A DNA stretch of 64,000 bases from Dethiobacter sp. (GTDB taxonomy: Bacteria; Bacillota; Dethiobacteria; Dethiobacterales; Dethiobacteraceae), in NCBI GenBank assembly GCA_018335875.1, contig JAGXRN010000080.1:1-64000 (forward strand), given 5' to 3'. Within the stretch, counting starts at the first letter, position 1; every line of letters starts with the position of its first letter. Below are positions 1-8,510 of the stretch, in pieces. Under the pieces are notes generated by a model. It worked only from the letters and a program-made list of their open reading frames with translations. It had not been told where the DNA came from and made no database searches. A program made the position numbers and the translations under genes.

Positions 1-428
1 CCCCCTTCTTCATACATCCATACCAGGTGCATCAGGGGTTCTAAACCCATGGGGATAGAGGCGAAAAACGGCACCTCGGGCATTTTCCCCATCCAGTAAC
101 CGGGCCAGCTGTGGAAAGCGTCGATCGCACCGGCATGGGCTGCGTCAAGCACTTCCAGCGGGGGAACAAGCGCGCCGCTGGGATGAACGTCAATTAGCAG
201 ACGCCCGCCACTGGCGTTTTTAACCTCTTCCGCCCAGTGCTCCGCCATTTGGTGAAGCAGCCAGCCCTGGGGCCAGGAAGTGGCCATGCTCCAGCGGATG
301 ACTTCCTGCTTGGGAGCAGGCTGCGGCCCTGCCGGTTGGGCAGGCTGGGCTTTATTGCCGCACCCTGCCAAGGCAGTTGCTAAAATAGCAAGCATCAGTA
401 CAATCGCGAAAAGCCTATTTTTTTTCAT
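1..428 (-). CDS. TRAP-type transporter substrate-binding lipoprotein (DctP family), 3' end outside window
   Basis: The reading frame opens with ATG at 428 after a GAGGAGGGG ribosome site and runs off the left edge after about 142 codons, so the C-terminal half is missing. The N-terminus has a basic start, a hydrophobic stretch and a lipobox (ALAGC, Cys23), followed by a Pro/Gln/Ala linker and then RWSMATSWPQG, typical of the first strand of DctP-like periplasmic receptors. Such proteins deliver organic acids to TRAP membrane subunits, which would lie beyond the window. It starts 40 bases after the CoA-transferase gene and is probably on the same sigma-54-driven transcript. The family is clear; the ligand is unknown. 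Confidence 0.85.
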   Translation of the reverse strand, partial: MKKNRLFAIVLMLAILATALAGCGNKAQPAQPAGPQPAPKQEVIRWSMATSWPQGWLLHQMAEHWAEEVKNASGGRLLIDVHPSGALVPPLEVLDAAHAGAIDAFHSWPGYWMGKMPEVPFFASIPMGLEPLMHLVWMYEEG

Positions 429-467
429 TAAAATTTCCCCTCCTCATTTTTGTTGGTCCTTCAACCA

Positions 468-2069
468 TCAAATAACAACTCTTTCCTGCTCACCTCCCAT
501 ACTGCCCCCTGCCAGGGAGCCTGCATATTCAAACAGCGACATTGCCTCGTCACGGAAAATACGGGGGTCCATGGTACAGAGTGTCGATAAAATATGAGGC
601 CGAAACTCCATTTGGGCTAAAATATCTTTTTCCAAGTCTACACCAGGAGCAATTTCAGTCAGCGTGATCCCCTGCGGCAGCAGCTCAAACACAGCCCTTT
701 CGGTGACATAAAGAACCTGCTGGCCTTTTTCGCGGGCATAACCGCCGCTGAATGTGACCTGTTCCACTTCTTTGATAAACTTTTTCTGCTTACCCTCTTT
801 TCTTATCCTCAACTCCCCTCCTGCAGCTGACACATCTAGCCCGCCGGCGGAAAACGTGCCGCAATACACTACTTTCTTGGCATTTTGGCTGATGTTGATA
901 AACCCTCCCGCACCGGCGATGCGTGAGCCGAATTTGCTCACATTTACATTCCCCATGGCATCCACCTGGGCGCAGCCCAGGAAAGCCAGGTCAATCCCGC
1001 CACCGTCATAAAAATCAAATTGGTTGGGCTGGTCTATGATACATTCAGGGTTATATGAAGCACCGAAACACAAACCGCCGGCTGGGATACCGCCAATGGG
1101 TCCTGATTCCACAGTCAGTTTCATAAAAGAACTTAAGCCCTCCTCCGCAGCGACTGAAGCAACTCCTTCAGGCATACCTATGCCCAGATTCACCACTACT
1201 CCGGGGCGCAGTTCCATGACAGCTCTGCGCGCTATAATTTTGCGCACATCAAGCACCATAGGCGGTATTCCGGCTATAGGTATGCGAACCTCTCCGGAAA
1301 AAGCAGGTTCGTAAATCTTGCCAAATGATTGCATGTGATTCTCCGGACAGGCTACCACCACTGCGTCAACCAGAATGCCGGGGATTTTTACCAGCTTGGC
1401 CGGTAGTGTATTGGTATCAACAATCCTCTCTACCTGGACAATGACTTTGCCCCCTGAATTTTTGGCGGCTTGGGCGATAGACAGCACCTCCAGAGTGAGA
1501 GCTTCTTTTTCCAGAGTAATGTTGCCTTTTAAGTCTGCCGAAGTGCCGCGCAGCAGAGCTATATCAATGGGAATGGCATGGTAAAAAAGGTATTCTCGTC
1601 CGTTGATTATAATCAGTTCAACAAGATTTTTCACGGTGACCGGGTTTAGTTTGCCTCCCTGCAGGCGGGGGTCAACAAAGGTTTTCAGGCCGACGTGTGT
1701 AATAGTACCAGGCTTACCTGCAGCTGTATCCCTGAAGATGTGAGTAATTACACCCTGGGGGAAATTATATGCTTCAATTTTATTTTCCACAGCCAACTTC
1801 CCAAGCTTTGGCGCCAGGTTCCAATGCCCGCCGATAACCCTTTTTAAAAGTCCGCTGTGGGCAAGGTGATTCATGCCTTTTTCTTTGCCGTCCCCCTGGC
1901 CTGCAGCATAGATAATAGTCAGGTTCCCCGGCTTTCCTTCCTCAGAGAATCTCTCTCCCAGCGCAGACGTTAATTCTTCGGGGTGCCCAAACCCGACAAA
2001 CCCGTCTATTGCTACAGTGTTATTGTCTTTAATCAGCTTTACTGCTTCTTTTGCTGTTAAGATCTGCAT
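468..2069 (-). CDS. Acetate/propionate-type CoA-transferase (family I)
   Basis: This 533-residue protein joins the two family I CoA-transferase domains in one chain, as in propionate CoA-transferase and YdiF. Domain one spans roughly residues 1-250 and domain two 270-520. The catalytic glutamate is probably Glu321 in TVESGPIGG, which forms the glutamyl-CoA intermediate. The enzyme would move CoA from an acyl-CoA donor to a free carboxylic acid. A TRAP receptor gene follows, and a sigma-54 promoter with a dedicated activator precedes it. Together these suggest induction by the imported acid and its activation for oxidation or fermentation. The substrate cannot be read from the sequence. Confidence 0.88.
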   Translation of the reverse strand: MQILTAKEAVKLIKDNNTVAIDGFVGFGHPEELTSALGERFSEEGKPGNLTIIYAAGQGDGKEKGMNHLAHSGLLKRVIGGHWNLAPKLGKLAVENKIEAYNFPQGVITHIFRDTAAGKPGTITHVGLKTFVDPRLQGGKLNPVTVKNLVELIIINGREYLFYHAIPIDIALLRGTSADLKGNITLEKEALTLEVLSIAQAAKNSGGKVIVQVERIVDTNTLPAKLVKIPGILVDAVVVACPENHMQSFGKIYEPAFSGEVRIPIAGIPPMVLDVRKIIARRAVMELRPGVVVNLGIGMPEGVASVAAEEGLSSFMKLTVESGPIGGIPAGGLCFGASYNPECIIDQPNQFDFYDGGGIDLAFLGCAQVDAMGNVNVSKFGSRIAGAGGFINISQNAKKVVYCGTFSAGGLDVSAAGGELRIRKEGKQKKFIKEVEQVTFSGGYAREKGQQVLYVTERAVFELLPQGITLTEIAPGVDLEKDILAQMEFRPHILSTLCTMDPRIFRDEAMSLFEYAGSLAGGSMGGEQERVVI

Positions 2070-2122
2070 CTTTTATGCCTCCTTGTCTGCTAGAAAATAG
2101 GCATGTACTGGCAATCAAGTAT

Positions 2123-2138
2123 TGCAAAAATTCTGCCA
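2123..2138 (-). promoter_or_regulatory. Sigma-54 (-24/-12) promoter of the CoA-transferase/TRAP operon
   Basis: On the minus strand the sequence is TGGCAGAATTTTTGCA. It carries the GG and GC doublets ten bases apart as required by RpoN, and differs from TGGCAC-N5-TTGCA at one base. Transcription would begin near 2112, about 40 bases before the CoA-transferase ATG. The gene upstream encodes a sigma-54 activator, which makes the match far more likely to be real. Confidence 0.82.
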
Positions 2139-2147
2139 ATTTATCTA

Positions 2148-2176
2148 AATAAAAAAACCCTTGCAGAATAAGGGTT
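2148..2176 (-). terminator. Rho-independent terminator of the sigma-54 activator gene
   Basis: On the minus strand AACCCTT and AAGGGTT form a seven-pair stem with a seven-base loop, followed directly by a run of seven T. It lies between the end of the activator gene and the sigma-54 promoter, so it separates the two transcription units. Confidence 0.75.
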
Positions 2177-2210
2177 GCATGCAAAACCTATATTTTAGTA
2201 AAACAATGTT

Positions 2211-2230
2211 TTGTCTAAATATTTAGACAA
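2211..2230. promoter_or_regulatory. Perfect 20-bp palindrome, candidate enhancer site for the sigma-54 activator
   Basis: TTGTCTAAATATTTAGACAA is identical to its reverse complement. Its centre lies about 108 bases upstream of the predicted start at 2112, inside the range usual for enhancer sites of sigma-54 activators. The Fis-type helix-turn-helix at the end of the neighbouring regulator would be the expected ligand. Binding is inferred. Confidence 0.65.
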
Positions 2231-2303
2231 TTAATATTTAAAAACCGGATTTAAACGCAGTACAAGCAGTTTTGCCCACTCTCTCTATCAGGTGCAATAT
2301 TTT

Positions 2304-2315
2304 TAGACATGTCTA
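2304..2315. promoter_or_regulatory. Second palindrome sharing the TAGACA/TGTCTA half-sites
   Basis: TAGACATGTCTA is a perfect 12-bp palindrome overlapping the stop codon of the activator gene. It is built from the same TAGACA and TGTCTA half-sites as the 20-bp palindrome at 2211, but in everted order with no spacer. It may be an auxiliary binding site; chance similarity is possible. Confidence 0.35.
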
Positions 2316-4421
2316 TTTATGTTGCATGTCCTCGAGGCCATATTTCTTTATTTTCTGATAGACAGCTGAGCGGTGTATGCCCAGTAAAATTGCAGCCTGG
2401 CGTTTATTGTGATTAGTTAATGCCAGCGCCCTCTCAATTGCTGTTTTTTCAACCTTATCCAGTAAAGCCTCAAGATTCAGAGGCATTTCTTCTTCAAGGT
2501 AAAAAAACTCATCCAGCAGGCTATATTTCTTTCGCACCAGGTAAAGGGGAAGGTGGCTTTTGCCTATTTTGCCCTGCCTGTTAACATTTATCGCGCGCTC
2601 CAGGACATTACGCAGCTCCCTTATATTGCCGGGCCAGCTGTGATTCTTAAAAATACCTGCCACTTCGTCCTCTAACCCCTCTACCGAGGAGCTCAGTGCT
2701 TCATTCAGCTCAGTAATCAGGTGCCTGGCAATGAGCGGGATATCTTCGGCCATCTCCCGCAGGGAAGGAAGTTCAATCCGGAAGACATTGAGGCGGTAAA
2801 AGAGGTCCTCCCTGAATTTTTTCTCCTTCACAAGTTCCTCAAGCGGGCGGTTCGATGCTGAAACAACACGCACATCAAGCGGAATAAGATGCGTGCCCCC
2901 TACCCTCTCCGTCTCTCTTTCCTGCAGTACGCGCAGCAGCTTTACCTGCATCTCAAGCGGTATTTCTCCTGCCTCGTCAAGGAAAATTGTTCCCTTGTTG
3001 GCCAACTCAAACTTGCCCGGTTTGCCTCCCCTTGCAGCCCCGGTAAAAGCTCCTTCCTCATAGCCAAAGAGCTCCGCTTCAAACAGCGTCGACGGAATTG
3101 CACCGCAGTTTACCCTGATAAAGGGACCGAAACGACGGTGGCTGTAATTGTGTATGGCATGAGCAAAAATCTCTTTGCCTGTACCGCTTTCCCCGTAAAT
3201 TAGGACAGTGGAGTTTGAAATTGCCGCTTGCTTAGCCAGCTGTTTAGCCTTTAGAATTTTTGGACTGTTGCCAAAAATATTGTTAAATGAATACTTGGCG
3301 CCTTTGATGCGCAGCAGCTCGGATTTATAGTACTTTAACTCGCTTTCTATCAGGTTGAGGTTTTCAGCCAATGCTCTCAACTCCCGGACATCCCTGAACA
3401 TGACCTTGCCCACTGCCCCCACCACATCACCGTCCTTAAAAATGGGGATTCTCATAACCACCATTTCTTTACCCTGTATTTTCTGTATATGCCCTATTTC
3501 TGCCTTACCTGTTTCCACCACAATATGCATACGTGAGTTCTCAATCACCTCGGTTACATGCCTGCCAACCGCTTCTTCTTCTTTAATGCCGAGAAACTCC
3601 TGGTAAGCTTTATTAAGTTTGGTGATTATCCCGCTCCTGTCAACAAGCACAATGCCGTCATAGGTGGTGTTTAATATTGTTTCCAGGACATCGACAGCAG
3701 TGCGTGTATCCTCGAGGGTCTGTGACAATTTTGTGATACCGGTGATATCTTCAAAAACAGCGACCGCGCCTACCACCCGGCCGTCGCTGTAAATCGGCGT
3801 ACGATTGCTTAATAGAGTTTTGCCGCGCACCTCCACCAGTACACCTAGCTGAGGCTGCCCGTCCTGCACCAATGCCTGCAGTCCGCTGCCCGGTATATGG
3901 TTATTAAGAACACTTCCCATTACTTCTTCTGCCGGCAGGCCGAGAATACGCTCAGCTGCTGCGTTGATTGTGGCGACCCTGCCAAAACTGTCAATGGCCA
4001 CAATTCCGTCATGGGTAGAATTTAGGACCGCCTCCAGCTTTTCCACTGCCGACTTATTTTTTTCTATCAGATACTTAATAATATTAACTTTATCCAGCAC
4101 TCCAACCAGTCCGCCCTGCCTGTTGATCACAGGGACATATTCCTGGTCTTTACCTAAGATTTCTTCCAGAAAATCATCATTTTTATTATTCTCTTCAAAG
4201 ACAATGAATTCTCTGTCCATAATCTCAGACACCTTGCGGCCGGGATGGTCCCTACAGCATTCAAGCAGTTTCCCGACACTGGTCAAGCCTGTAATTTTTC
4301 CGCTGCAGTCAGCTACCAGCGTTTTTCCCTTGTCGCCTGACTTACCCAGAGATTCCAGGATCGAATCATTTTCGTGCAGCACAACAACATCATTAGCAAG
4401 AAAATCTTTGATCGTGACCAA
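2313..4421 (-). CDS. Sigma-54-dependent activator with CBS, two PAS, AAA+ and Fis-type HTH domains
   Basis: The 702-residue protein has a CBS-pair region at about 1-120, PAS domains near 125-225 and 243-345, a sigma-54 AAA+ domain at about 380-610 and a Fis-like helix-turn-helix at the C-terminus (NKRQAAILLGIHRSAVYQK). Walker A is GESGTGKE (410-417), the sigma-54 contact loop GAFTGA is at 457-462 and Walker B is GTIFLDE (477-483), so the ATPase looks intact. It starts with TTG after AAGGAGGG. CBS and PAS domains point to a small intracellular signal, perhaps an adenylate or CoA ligand. The adjacent -24/-12 promoter and palindrome make the CoA-transferase operon its likely target. Confidence 0.92.
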   Translation of the reverse strand: MVTIKDFLANDVVVLHENDSILESLGKSGDKGKTLVADCSGKITGLTSVGKLLECCRDHPGRKVSEIMDREFIVFEENNKNDDFLEEILGKDQEYVPVINRQGGLVGVLDKVNIIKYLIEKNKSAVEKLEAVLNSTHDGIVAIDSFGRVATINAAAERILGLPAEEVMGSVLNNHIPGSGLQALVQDGQPQLGVLVEVRGKTLLSNRTPIYSDGRVVGAVAVFEDITGITKLSQTLEDTRTAVDVLETILNTTYDGIVLVDRSGIITKLNKAYQEFLGIKEEEAVGRHVTEVIENSRMHIVVETGKAEIGHIQKIQGKEMVVMRIPIFKDGDVVGAVGKVMFRDVRELRALAENLNLIESELKYYKSELLRIKGAKYSFNNIFGNSPKILKAKQLAKQAAISNSTVLIYGESGTGKEIFAHAIHNYSHRRFGPFIRVNCGAIPSTLFEAELFGYEEGAFTGAARGGKPGKFELANKGTIFLDEAGEIPLEMQVKLLRVLQERETERVGGTHLIPLDVRVVSASNRPLEELVKEKKFREDLFYRLNVFRIELPSLREMAEDIPLIARHLITELNEALSSSVEGLEDEVAGIFKNHSWPGNIRELRNVLERAINVNRQGKIGKSHLPLYLVRKKYSLLDEFFYLEEEMPLNLEALLDKVEKTAIERALALTNHNKRQAAILLGIHRSAVYQKIKKYGLEDMQHK

Positions 4422-4613
4422 GGATATCCCTCCTTGTAACCGTCGTCGTATAGTTTCTATTTAATTTTTGAAAAATCCTGCCTGACTGCATAGGGAGTAA
4501 GCGCCTTTTCGCTCACCTTATCAGTTCAATGAGTAAAAAAAAGACAAGGCGCCTGCTTCCTTGCCTCCCCCATTGCCTTAACGTGCAGTAATTTTGTTTG
4601 TTATTAATTAAAT

Positions 4614-4748
4614 TTAATTAAACCGGCCGCCAAATAAGTAGAAGACTAAAGCCAGGGCCATCATCAACCCGATGAACGCGGCAATGCCGAGCAGTATGCC
4701 GGAAAGTGTCAGGTATGTTTTTTGTCTGCGCGTAAGCTTCCGGCTCAT
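4614..4748 (-). CDS. 44-residue membrane protein coupled to DUF2889 gene
   Basis: The frame starts with MSRKLTRRQK and then has one long hydrophobic segment (about residues 13-39) before GGRFN and a TAA stop. Its ATG overlaps the TGA of the upstream gene as ATGA, the usual sign of translational coupling. The basic N-terminus predicts a single-pass protein with a cytoplasmic start. I do not recognise a family. The overlap and the clean membrane-helix composition are the reasons for calling it. Confidence 0.6.
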   Translation of the reverse strand: MSRKLTRRQKTYLTLSGILLGIAAFIGLMMALALVFYLFGGRFN

Positions 4749-5203
4749 TGTTCGTCTCCTTTCCTCTCATTACCCGAATAAGCAATGCATACTCCGCCCA
4801 AGATACCGTGCCACAGTTCTTCAAGTTCTGCCTGCGACAGGTTTTCCTGCTGCATGCGCAGCACAGCAGCGGCATTCATAACCAGCGGGGCCGACACAAG
4901 CATCAGGTTGACAAGATTGGGGCAGCCGTTCTCTCCACCGAGAGCATGCAGGACATTGCGTGTAAATCCGGCGGTGATTTGTTGGCCTGTTAAGGCCCTC
5001 ACCAGCGGGTAAGTCTGCCGGCAGGCAGCATGAGGAATTTTTTTCATATCCACAGCTGCATCCACTATCTTGTACTCTGGGACAGAGATCAACAGTGTGA
5101 GCACAATATCGTGGTACATGTCGGACAGAGTTGTGACAAGGCTGAAGACCCCGTCACTGTGGGCATTTATGTCAATATCAATGGTACGGCGAAACAGACT
5201 CAA
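4745..5203 (-). CDS. DUF2889 family protein
   Basis: The 152-residue protein begins FRRTIDIDINAHSDGVF and has an amphipathic strand-rich N-terminal half. This is followed by PHAACRQTYPLVRALTGQQI and a Gly-Cys-Pro-Asn-Leu motif (GENGCPNLVNL). These features match DUF2889, a family of unknown function often found near aromatic-acid or CoA-ester metabolism genes (general knowledge, not tested here). It is transcribed with the 44-residue membrane protein and sits between the Mrp locus and the sigma-54 activator. Function is unknown. Confidence 0.65.
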   Translation of the reverse strand: MSLFRRTIDIDINAHSDGVFSLVTTLSDMYHDIVLTLLISVPEYKIVDAAVDMKKIPHAACRQTYPLVRALTGQQITAGFTRNVLHALGGENGCPNLVNLMLVSAPLVMNAAAVLRMQQENLSQAELEELWHGILGGVCIAYSGNERKGDEQ

Positions 5204-5313
5204 TTGCTATCACTCCTGCTATATATATTCATAATATTCCGTCTATTCTACTTAAATGAACAAGTTCCTGCTCCTTTTTTCGTTTTTAATAAATTAAATA
5301 TTTCACTTTCTTA

Positions 5314-5550
5314 TTAAAACCCTGACATTGTCAGGAAGCGTAAGCTGAGGATGACAACAAGGGTTGAGATGACGATAAAAATACACAAATCAAGGTTCAT
5401 TAATGTCAGTTTGCGGTAAACATCCTCCCCGCGCGGGTTGTAATCCAGCTTAATCATAATTAAGAATGTTGATAGTTCCATCCTTCTTATGAAGCTTTTG
5501 GCCTGGTTAATCCTTGCCACAACTTTATCGTAGCTCCTGTCACGGACAGT
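5314..5550 (-). pseudogene. C-terminal remnant of NuoL-like subunit L3
   Basis: About 78 codons (from TVRDRSYDKVV to the stop) align with the last 78 residues of the intact NuoL-like gene at 8511-10652, including IKLDYNPRGE and YRKLTLMNLD. They lie in a different frame from the N-terminal part of the same gene at 5540-6970. Relative to the intact copy about 490 bases are missing at the junction near 5550. An ATG at 5559 opens this frame, but no ribosome site precedes it. Identity to the paralogue is clearly lower here than in the upstream part. Confidence 0.75.
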
Positions 5551-6970
5551 TAAGGCCATGGGCCCGCGCCGGCCCGGTAAAGATGGATGTGAACAGGCGC
5601 AGGATGTAGCAGAAAGTGAGCCCGCCTGTGACTGTAAAGATTTTCTCCGCAACCCAGAGCGAGGAGGCGTGGTGGTGCTCAAACGCTTCCACGATTGCAT
5701 GGTGGAGAAGAGTCTTGCTGGCGTAGCCGTTAAAACCGGGGAACCCTGAAATGGCCGCCCCGGCCACAAGGAAAGCGGCAGCCGTCACCGGGAAGCTGCG
5801 CCACAGGCCTCCCAGCTTGTCATAGTTCAGGTCGTGGGTGCGCAGATAGACGGCGCCCACCATGAGGAACATGCCTGCTTTGAAAAAGGCGTGGTTCAGA
5901 ATATGATAGCTCAGGCCGGCAAAGCCCATGGCGCCCTCGTAACCAAGGTAGGCGGCGGCGCCGATCCCCATCACGATGTAGCCCATCTGGCTCACACTGC
6001 TGTAAGCCAGCACACGCTTGGCATGTGTCTGGGACAGTGCCAGCACAGCTGCCACGCTCATGGTAACTATGCCTATCCAGATGATCCAATAGCCCAACTC
6101 ACCGGTGATCGCCCACAGAGGCGAGTGGCCGTCCGGGGGCGTGAGAAAGAGGTTAAACACACGGATGATGCCGTAGGCGCCTGTCTTAATCATGATGCCT
6201 GAAAGCAGGGCGCTGGCCGGGGTGGGCGCCACGGGGTGGGCCTGGGGCAGCCAGATATGCAGCGGCGCGGCGCCGGCCTTGATGCCAAAGCCGATAAAGA
6301 AGAGGATGGCAAGCAGGTAGCGCAGTTCACCCAGTGCGCCTGCAGCCTCGAGACTGGGCACAATGTCCAGTGTGCCCACCCGGGTAAAGAGGATTATCAT
6401 GGCGGACAGCAGGCACAGCCCGCCGAAGATGCCCATGTAAAGGTAGTTGCGCCCGGCAGCCATGGCCTCGGGACTCTGGTTGTGCACAACAAGAGCGTAA
6501 GAGAAAAGAGTCATGGCCTCAAAGAAAAGAAAGAGGCTGAAAAAGTCGGCGGTGAGAAAGACGCCAAGGCAGCCGCCCAGGGAAAAAAGCAGGAACACAT
6601 AGTAACGTGTTGGCGCCTGCTCGTGGCGCATGTATTCACTGGAATAGAAAGTGGCCAGAAACCAGATGAATGAAGCCAGGGCTGTGAACACAAAACCAAG
6701 AAAGTCGACGCGGAAGTTAAGGCCGAGGCCGATAAACCGGGGCAGGCTGTAAACCACTATCCCTCTGCTTACGTGGGGATAAAGGGCAAGTGTCATGATA
6801 AATACCGTCAATGCTGTACCTGTGGCCGCGAAGTCGCGCAGGTCCTCCCGCAAGCGTCCTATCAGTCCGGCAACCACAGCGCCCGCCATCGGTATGAGCA
6901 CTATTAAAAGAGGCAGTATGCTCTGGATAGTCTCAAGAGGTTTTTCCACTGCAGGAGCTGTGAAGAACAT
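5540..6970 (-). CDS. Truncated NuoL-like antiporter subunit (L3)
   Basis: The 476-residue product matches the first ~470 residues of the 713-residue L2 protein almost perfectly. It then ends after ...ARAHG with four out-of-frame residues because of an internal deletion. The Proton_antipo_M core is kept, including GFGIKAGAAPLHIWLPQAHP, AYSSVSQMGYI and the lysines and histidines of antiporter-type subunits; the C-terminal lateral-helix region is lost. The start chosen is the ATG at 6970 (MFFTAP), preceded by AGGAGG and matching L2. The remaining length is that of NuoM or MrpD, so a working subunit cannot be excluded. Confidence 0.75.
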   Translation of the reverse strand: MFFTAPAVEKPLETIQSILPLLIVLIPMAGAVVAGLIGRLREDLRDFAATGTALTVFIMTLALYPHVSRGIVVYSLPRFIGLGLNFRVDFLGFVFTALASFIWFLATFYSSEYMRHEQAPTRYYVFLLFSLGGCLGVFLTADFFSLFLFFEAMTLFSYALVVHNQSPEAMAAGRNYLYMGIFGGLCLLSAMIILFTRVGTLDIVPSLEAAGALGELRYLLAILFFIGFGIKAGAAPLHIWLPQAHPVAPTPASALLSGIMIKTGAYGIIRVFNLFLTPPDGHSPLWAITGELGYWIIWIGIVTMSVAAVLALSQTHAKRVLAYSSVSQMGYIVMGIGAAAYLGYEGAMGFAGLSYHILNHAFFKAGMFLMVGAVYLRTHDLNYDKLGGLWRSFPVTAAAFLVAGAAISGFPGFNGYASKTLLHHAIVEAFEHHHASSLWVAEKIFTVTGGLTFCYILRLFTSIFTGPARAHGLNCP

Positions 6971-7000
6971 GATATTCCTCCTCATGTCAACATGTATAGG

Positions 7001-8455
7001 TTAAAAAAGTGCTGCTGCAATCCGGGTTGCCAGCATTATCGGCCAGTTAGGTTCAAGGAAAGCAAATATTACGCAACAGGAAGCCATCAGCACAGTCGTC
7101 CAAAGCATACCGGAAGATACGCGGTCAAGAGTAAACCTGCCTGTGCCCTCCCTGTGACGGGGAAAAAAGGCGTTGATTACAACAGGAAAATAGTAGAGCG
7201 CATTGAGCATGCTGCTGGTCAGAAGGACCAAAATAAGTATGACCCGCCCTGTCTCCAGAGCAGCCATAGCCAGGTTAAACTTGCTGATAAACGCAATGAA
7301 AGGAGGCAGGCCCACTATGGTCATTGACGCCAGTGAAAAAGAAAGCATCACCACCGGCATGCGATAACCAATACCTGCCATCTGACTGATATATTTTTTG
7401 CCGGTCTGGGTGATAATGGACCCGGCACAGAGGAAAAGCGTGCTTTTCATCATAGCGTGGGAGAAAATATGAAACAGCGCACCGAACATAGCCTGCTCTG
7501 TAAGGAGCGACACCCCCAGCAGCACATAACCTATTTGCGCCACGCTTGAATAAGCAAGCCGCCGTTTCAGCTGGTCCTGCTGCAGTGCCATGGCCGAGCC
7601 GAGCCGGATAGTGATCACTGCCAGGATTAACAGCACGCGGTCAAAAGACAGCGCGCGTATAGTTTCAATCCCATAAACTTCATGGATTACCCTGATGAGG
7701 CCGTAGACTCCGGTTTTGATGCTGCAACCTGACAGCAGGGCGCTAAAGGGAGCCGGGGCGGCGGGGTGGGCATCAGGCAGCCAGATATGCAGCGGCACCA
7801 TACCGGACTTAACACCAAAGCCTGCTAAAAAGGCCAGCAGTCCATAACGGGCAAGCGGTGAAGCAGTGATATAACCCCCCGGTATAAAGTCCAGCCGTCC
7901 GCCCAGATAGTAAGTTACCGCCATTCCGAAAAATATTGCCAAGCCGGCGCCAATGGTCATAAATAAAAATTTAGCTCCCGCGAACATGGCAGTTTCATCT
8001 TCTTCATGAATTACAAGCAGATAAATGCTGATAGCCATTAACTCAAAGAAAATAAAAAGGCCGGCAAGGGACATGGATAAGACCACGCCCTGCATGGCCC
8101 CCTGGGTAATAAGAAGCAGGGCATAGTAGCGCGCTTTTGCGTGACTGTGGGAGATATAGCTCCAGGAGTAAATAATGGCCAACAGGAAACAAAAGGAAAA
8201 AATCAGGCTCATAAAAATACTAAGTGAATCTGCGCCGATGGTAAAGGTGAGCGGGGAAGCCAAAAAACCTGTCTGGGTGCCCAGATATTCCAGTTCTCCC
8301 CGTTTTAAAAGCATTAAAATTGTAATTGCAAATGTAAGCAGTGCGCTGACTGCAGCAAGGGCTTTAAATATAATTTCTTTTCCCCGCACAAAAAGGATGA
8401 TTGCCAGGGCAAAAATGAAAGGTGTAACTACTGAAATTAGCGGTAAATAATGCAT
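7001..8455 (-). CDS. NuoM/MrpD-like antiporter subunit (M3)
   Basis: The 484-residue polytopic protein belongs to the Proton_antipo_M family shared by complex I NuoM/N, Mrp A/D and membrane-bound hydrogenases. It shows LAGFGVKSGMVPLHIWLPDAHPAAPAPFSALLSG and AYSSVAQIGYVLLG as separate motifs, plus the conserved Lys residues in transmembrane helices. RBS ACGGAGG precedes the ATG. It is related to M1 at 12380-13837 at moderate identity and alternates with L-type genes in the locus. No catalytic hydrogenase or NADH module genes occur nearby, so a role in cation/proton antiport is more likely than electron transfer. Confidence 0.85.
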   Translation of the reverse strand: MHYLPLISVVTPFIFALAIILFVRGKEIIFKALAAVSALLTFAITILMLLKRGELEYLGTQTGFLASPLTFTIGADSLSIFMSLIFSFCFLLAIIYSWSYISHSHAKARYYALLLITQGAMQGVVLSMSLAGLFIFFELMAISIYLLVIHEEDETAMFAGAKFLFMTIGAGLAIFFGMAVTYYLGGRLDFIPGGYITASPLARYGLLAFLAGFGVKSGMVPLHIWLPDAHPAAPAPFSALLSGCSIKTGVYGLIRVIHEVYGIETIRALSFDRVLLILAVITIRLGSAMALQQDQLKRRLAYSSVAQIGYVLLGVSLLTEQAMFGALFHIFSHAMMKSTLFLCAGSIITQTGKKYISQMAGIGYRMPVVMLSFSLASMTIVGLPPFIAFISKFNLAMAALETGRVILILVLLTSSMLNALYYFPVVINAFFPRHREGTGRFTLDRVSSGMLWTTVLMASCCVIFAFLEPNWPIMLATRIAAALF

Positions 8456-8510
8456 GAGTTAACCTCCGTTTCGGCGCCGTGGCGCCTCTGGTTGTCGTGA
8501 GGCTCTCCTC

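Noticed and set aside
4501-4551. Inverted repeat GCGCCTT ... AAGGCGC upstream of the sigma-54 activator gene
   Set aside because: The loop is about 37 bases and no T-run or promoter element is attached, so neither a terminator nor an operator can be supported.
5557-5559. Separate 81-residue protein starting at ATG 5559 in the L3 remnant
   Set aside because: The frame matches the C-terminal arm of L2, but no ribosome site precedes it and it lies inside the truncated gene; independent translation is not supported.
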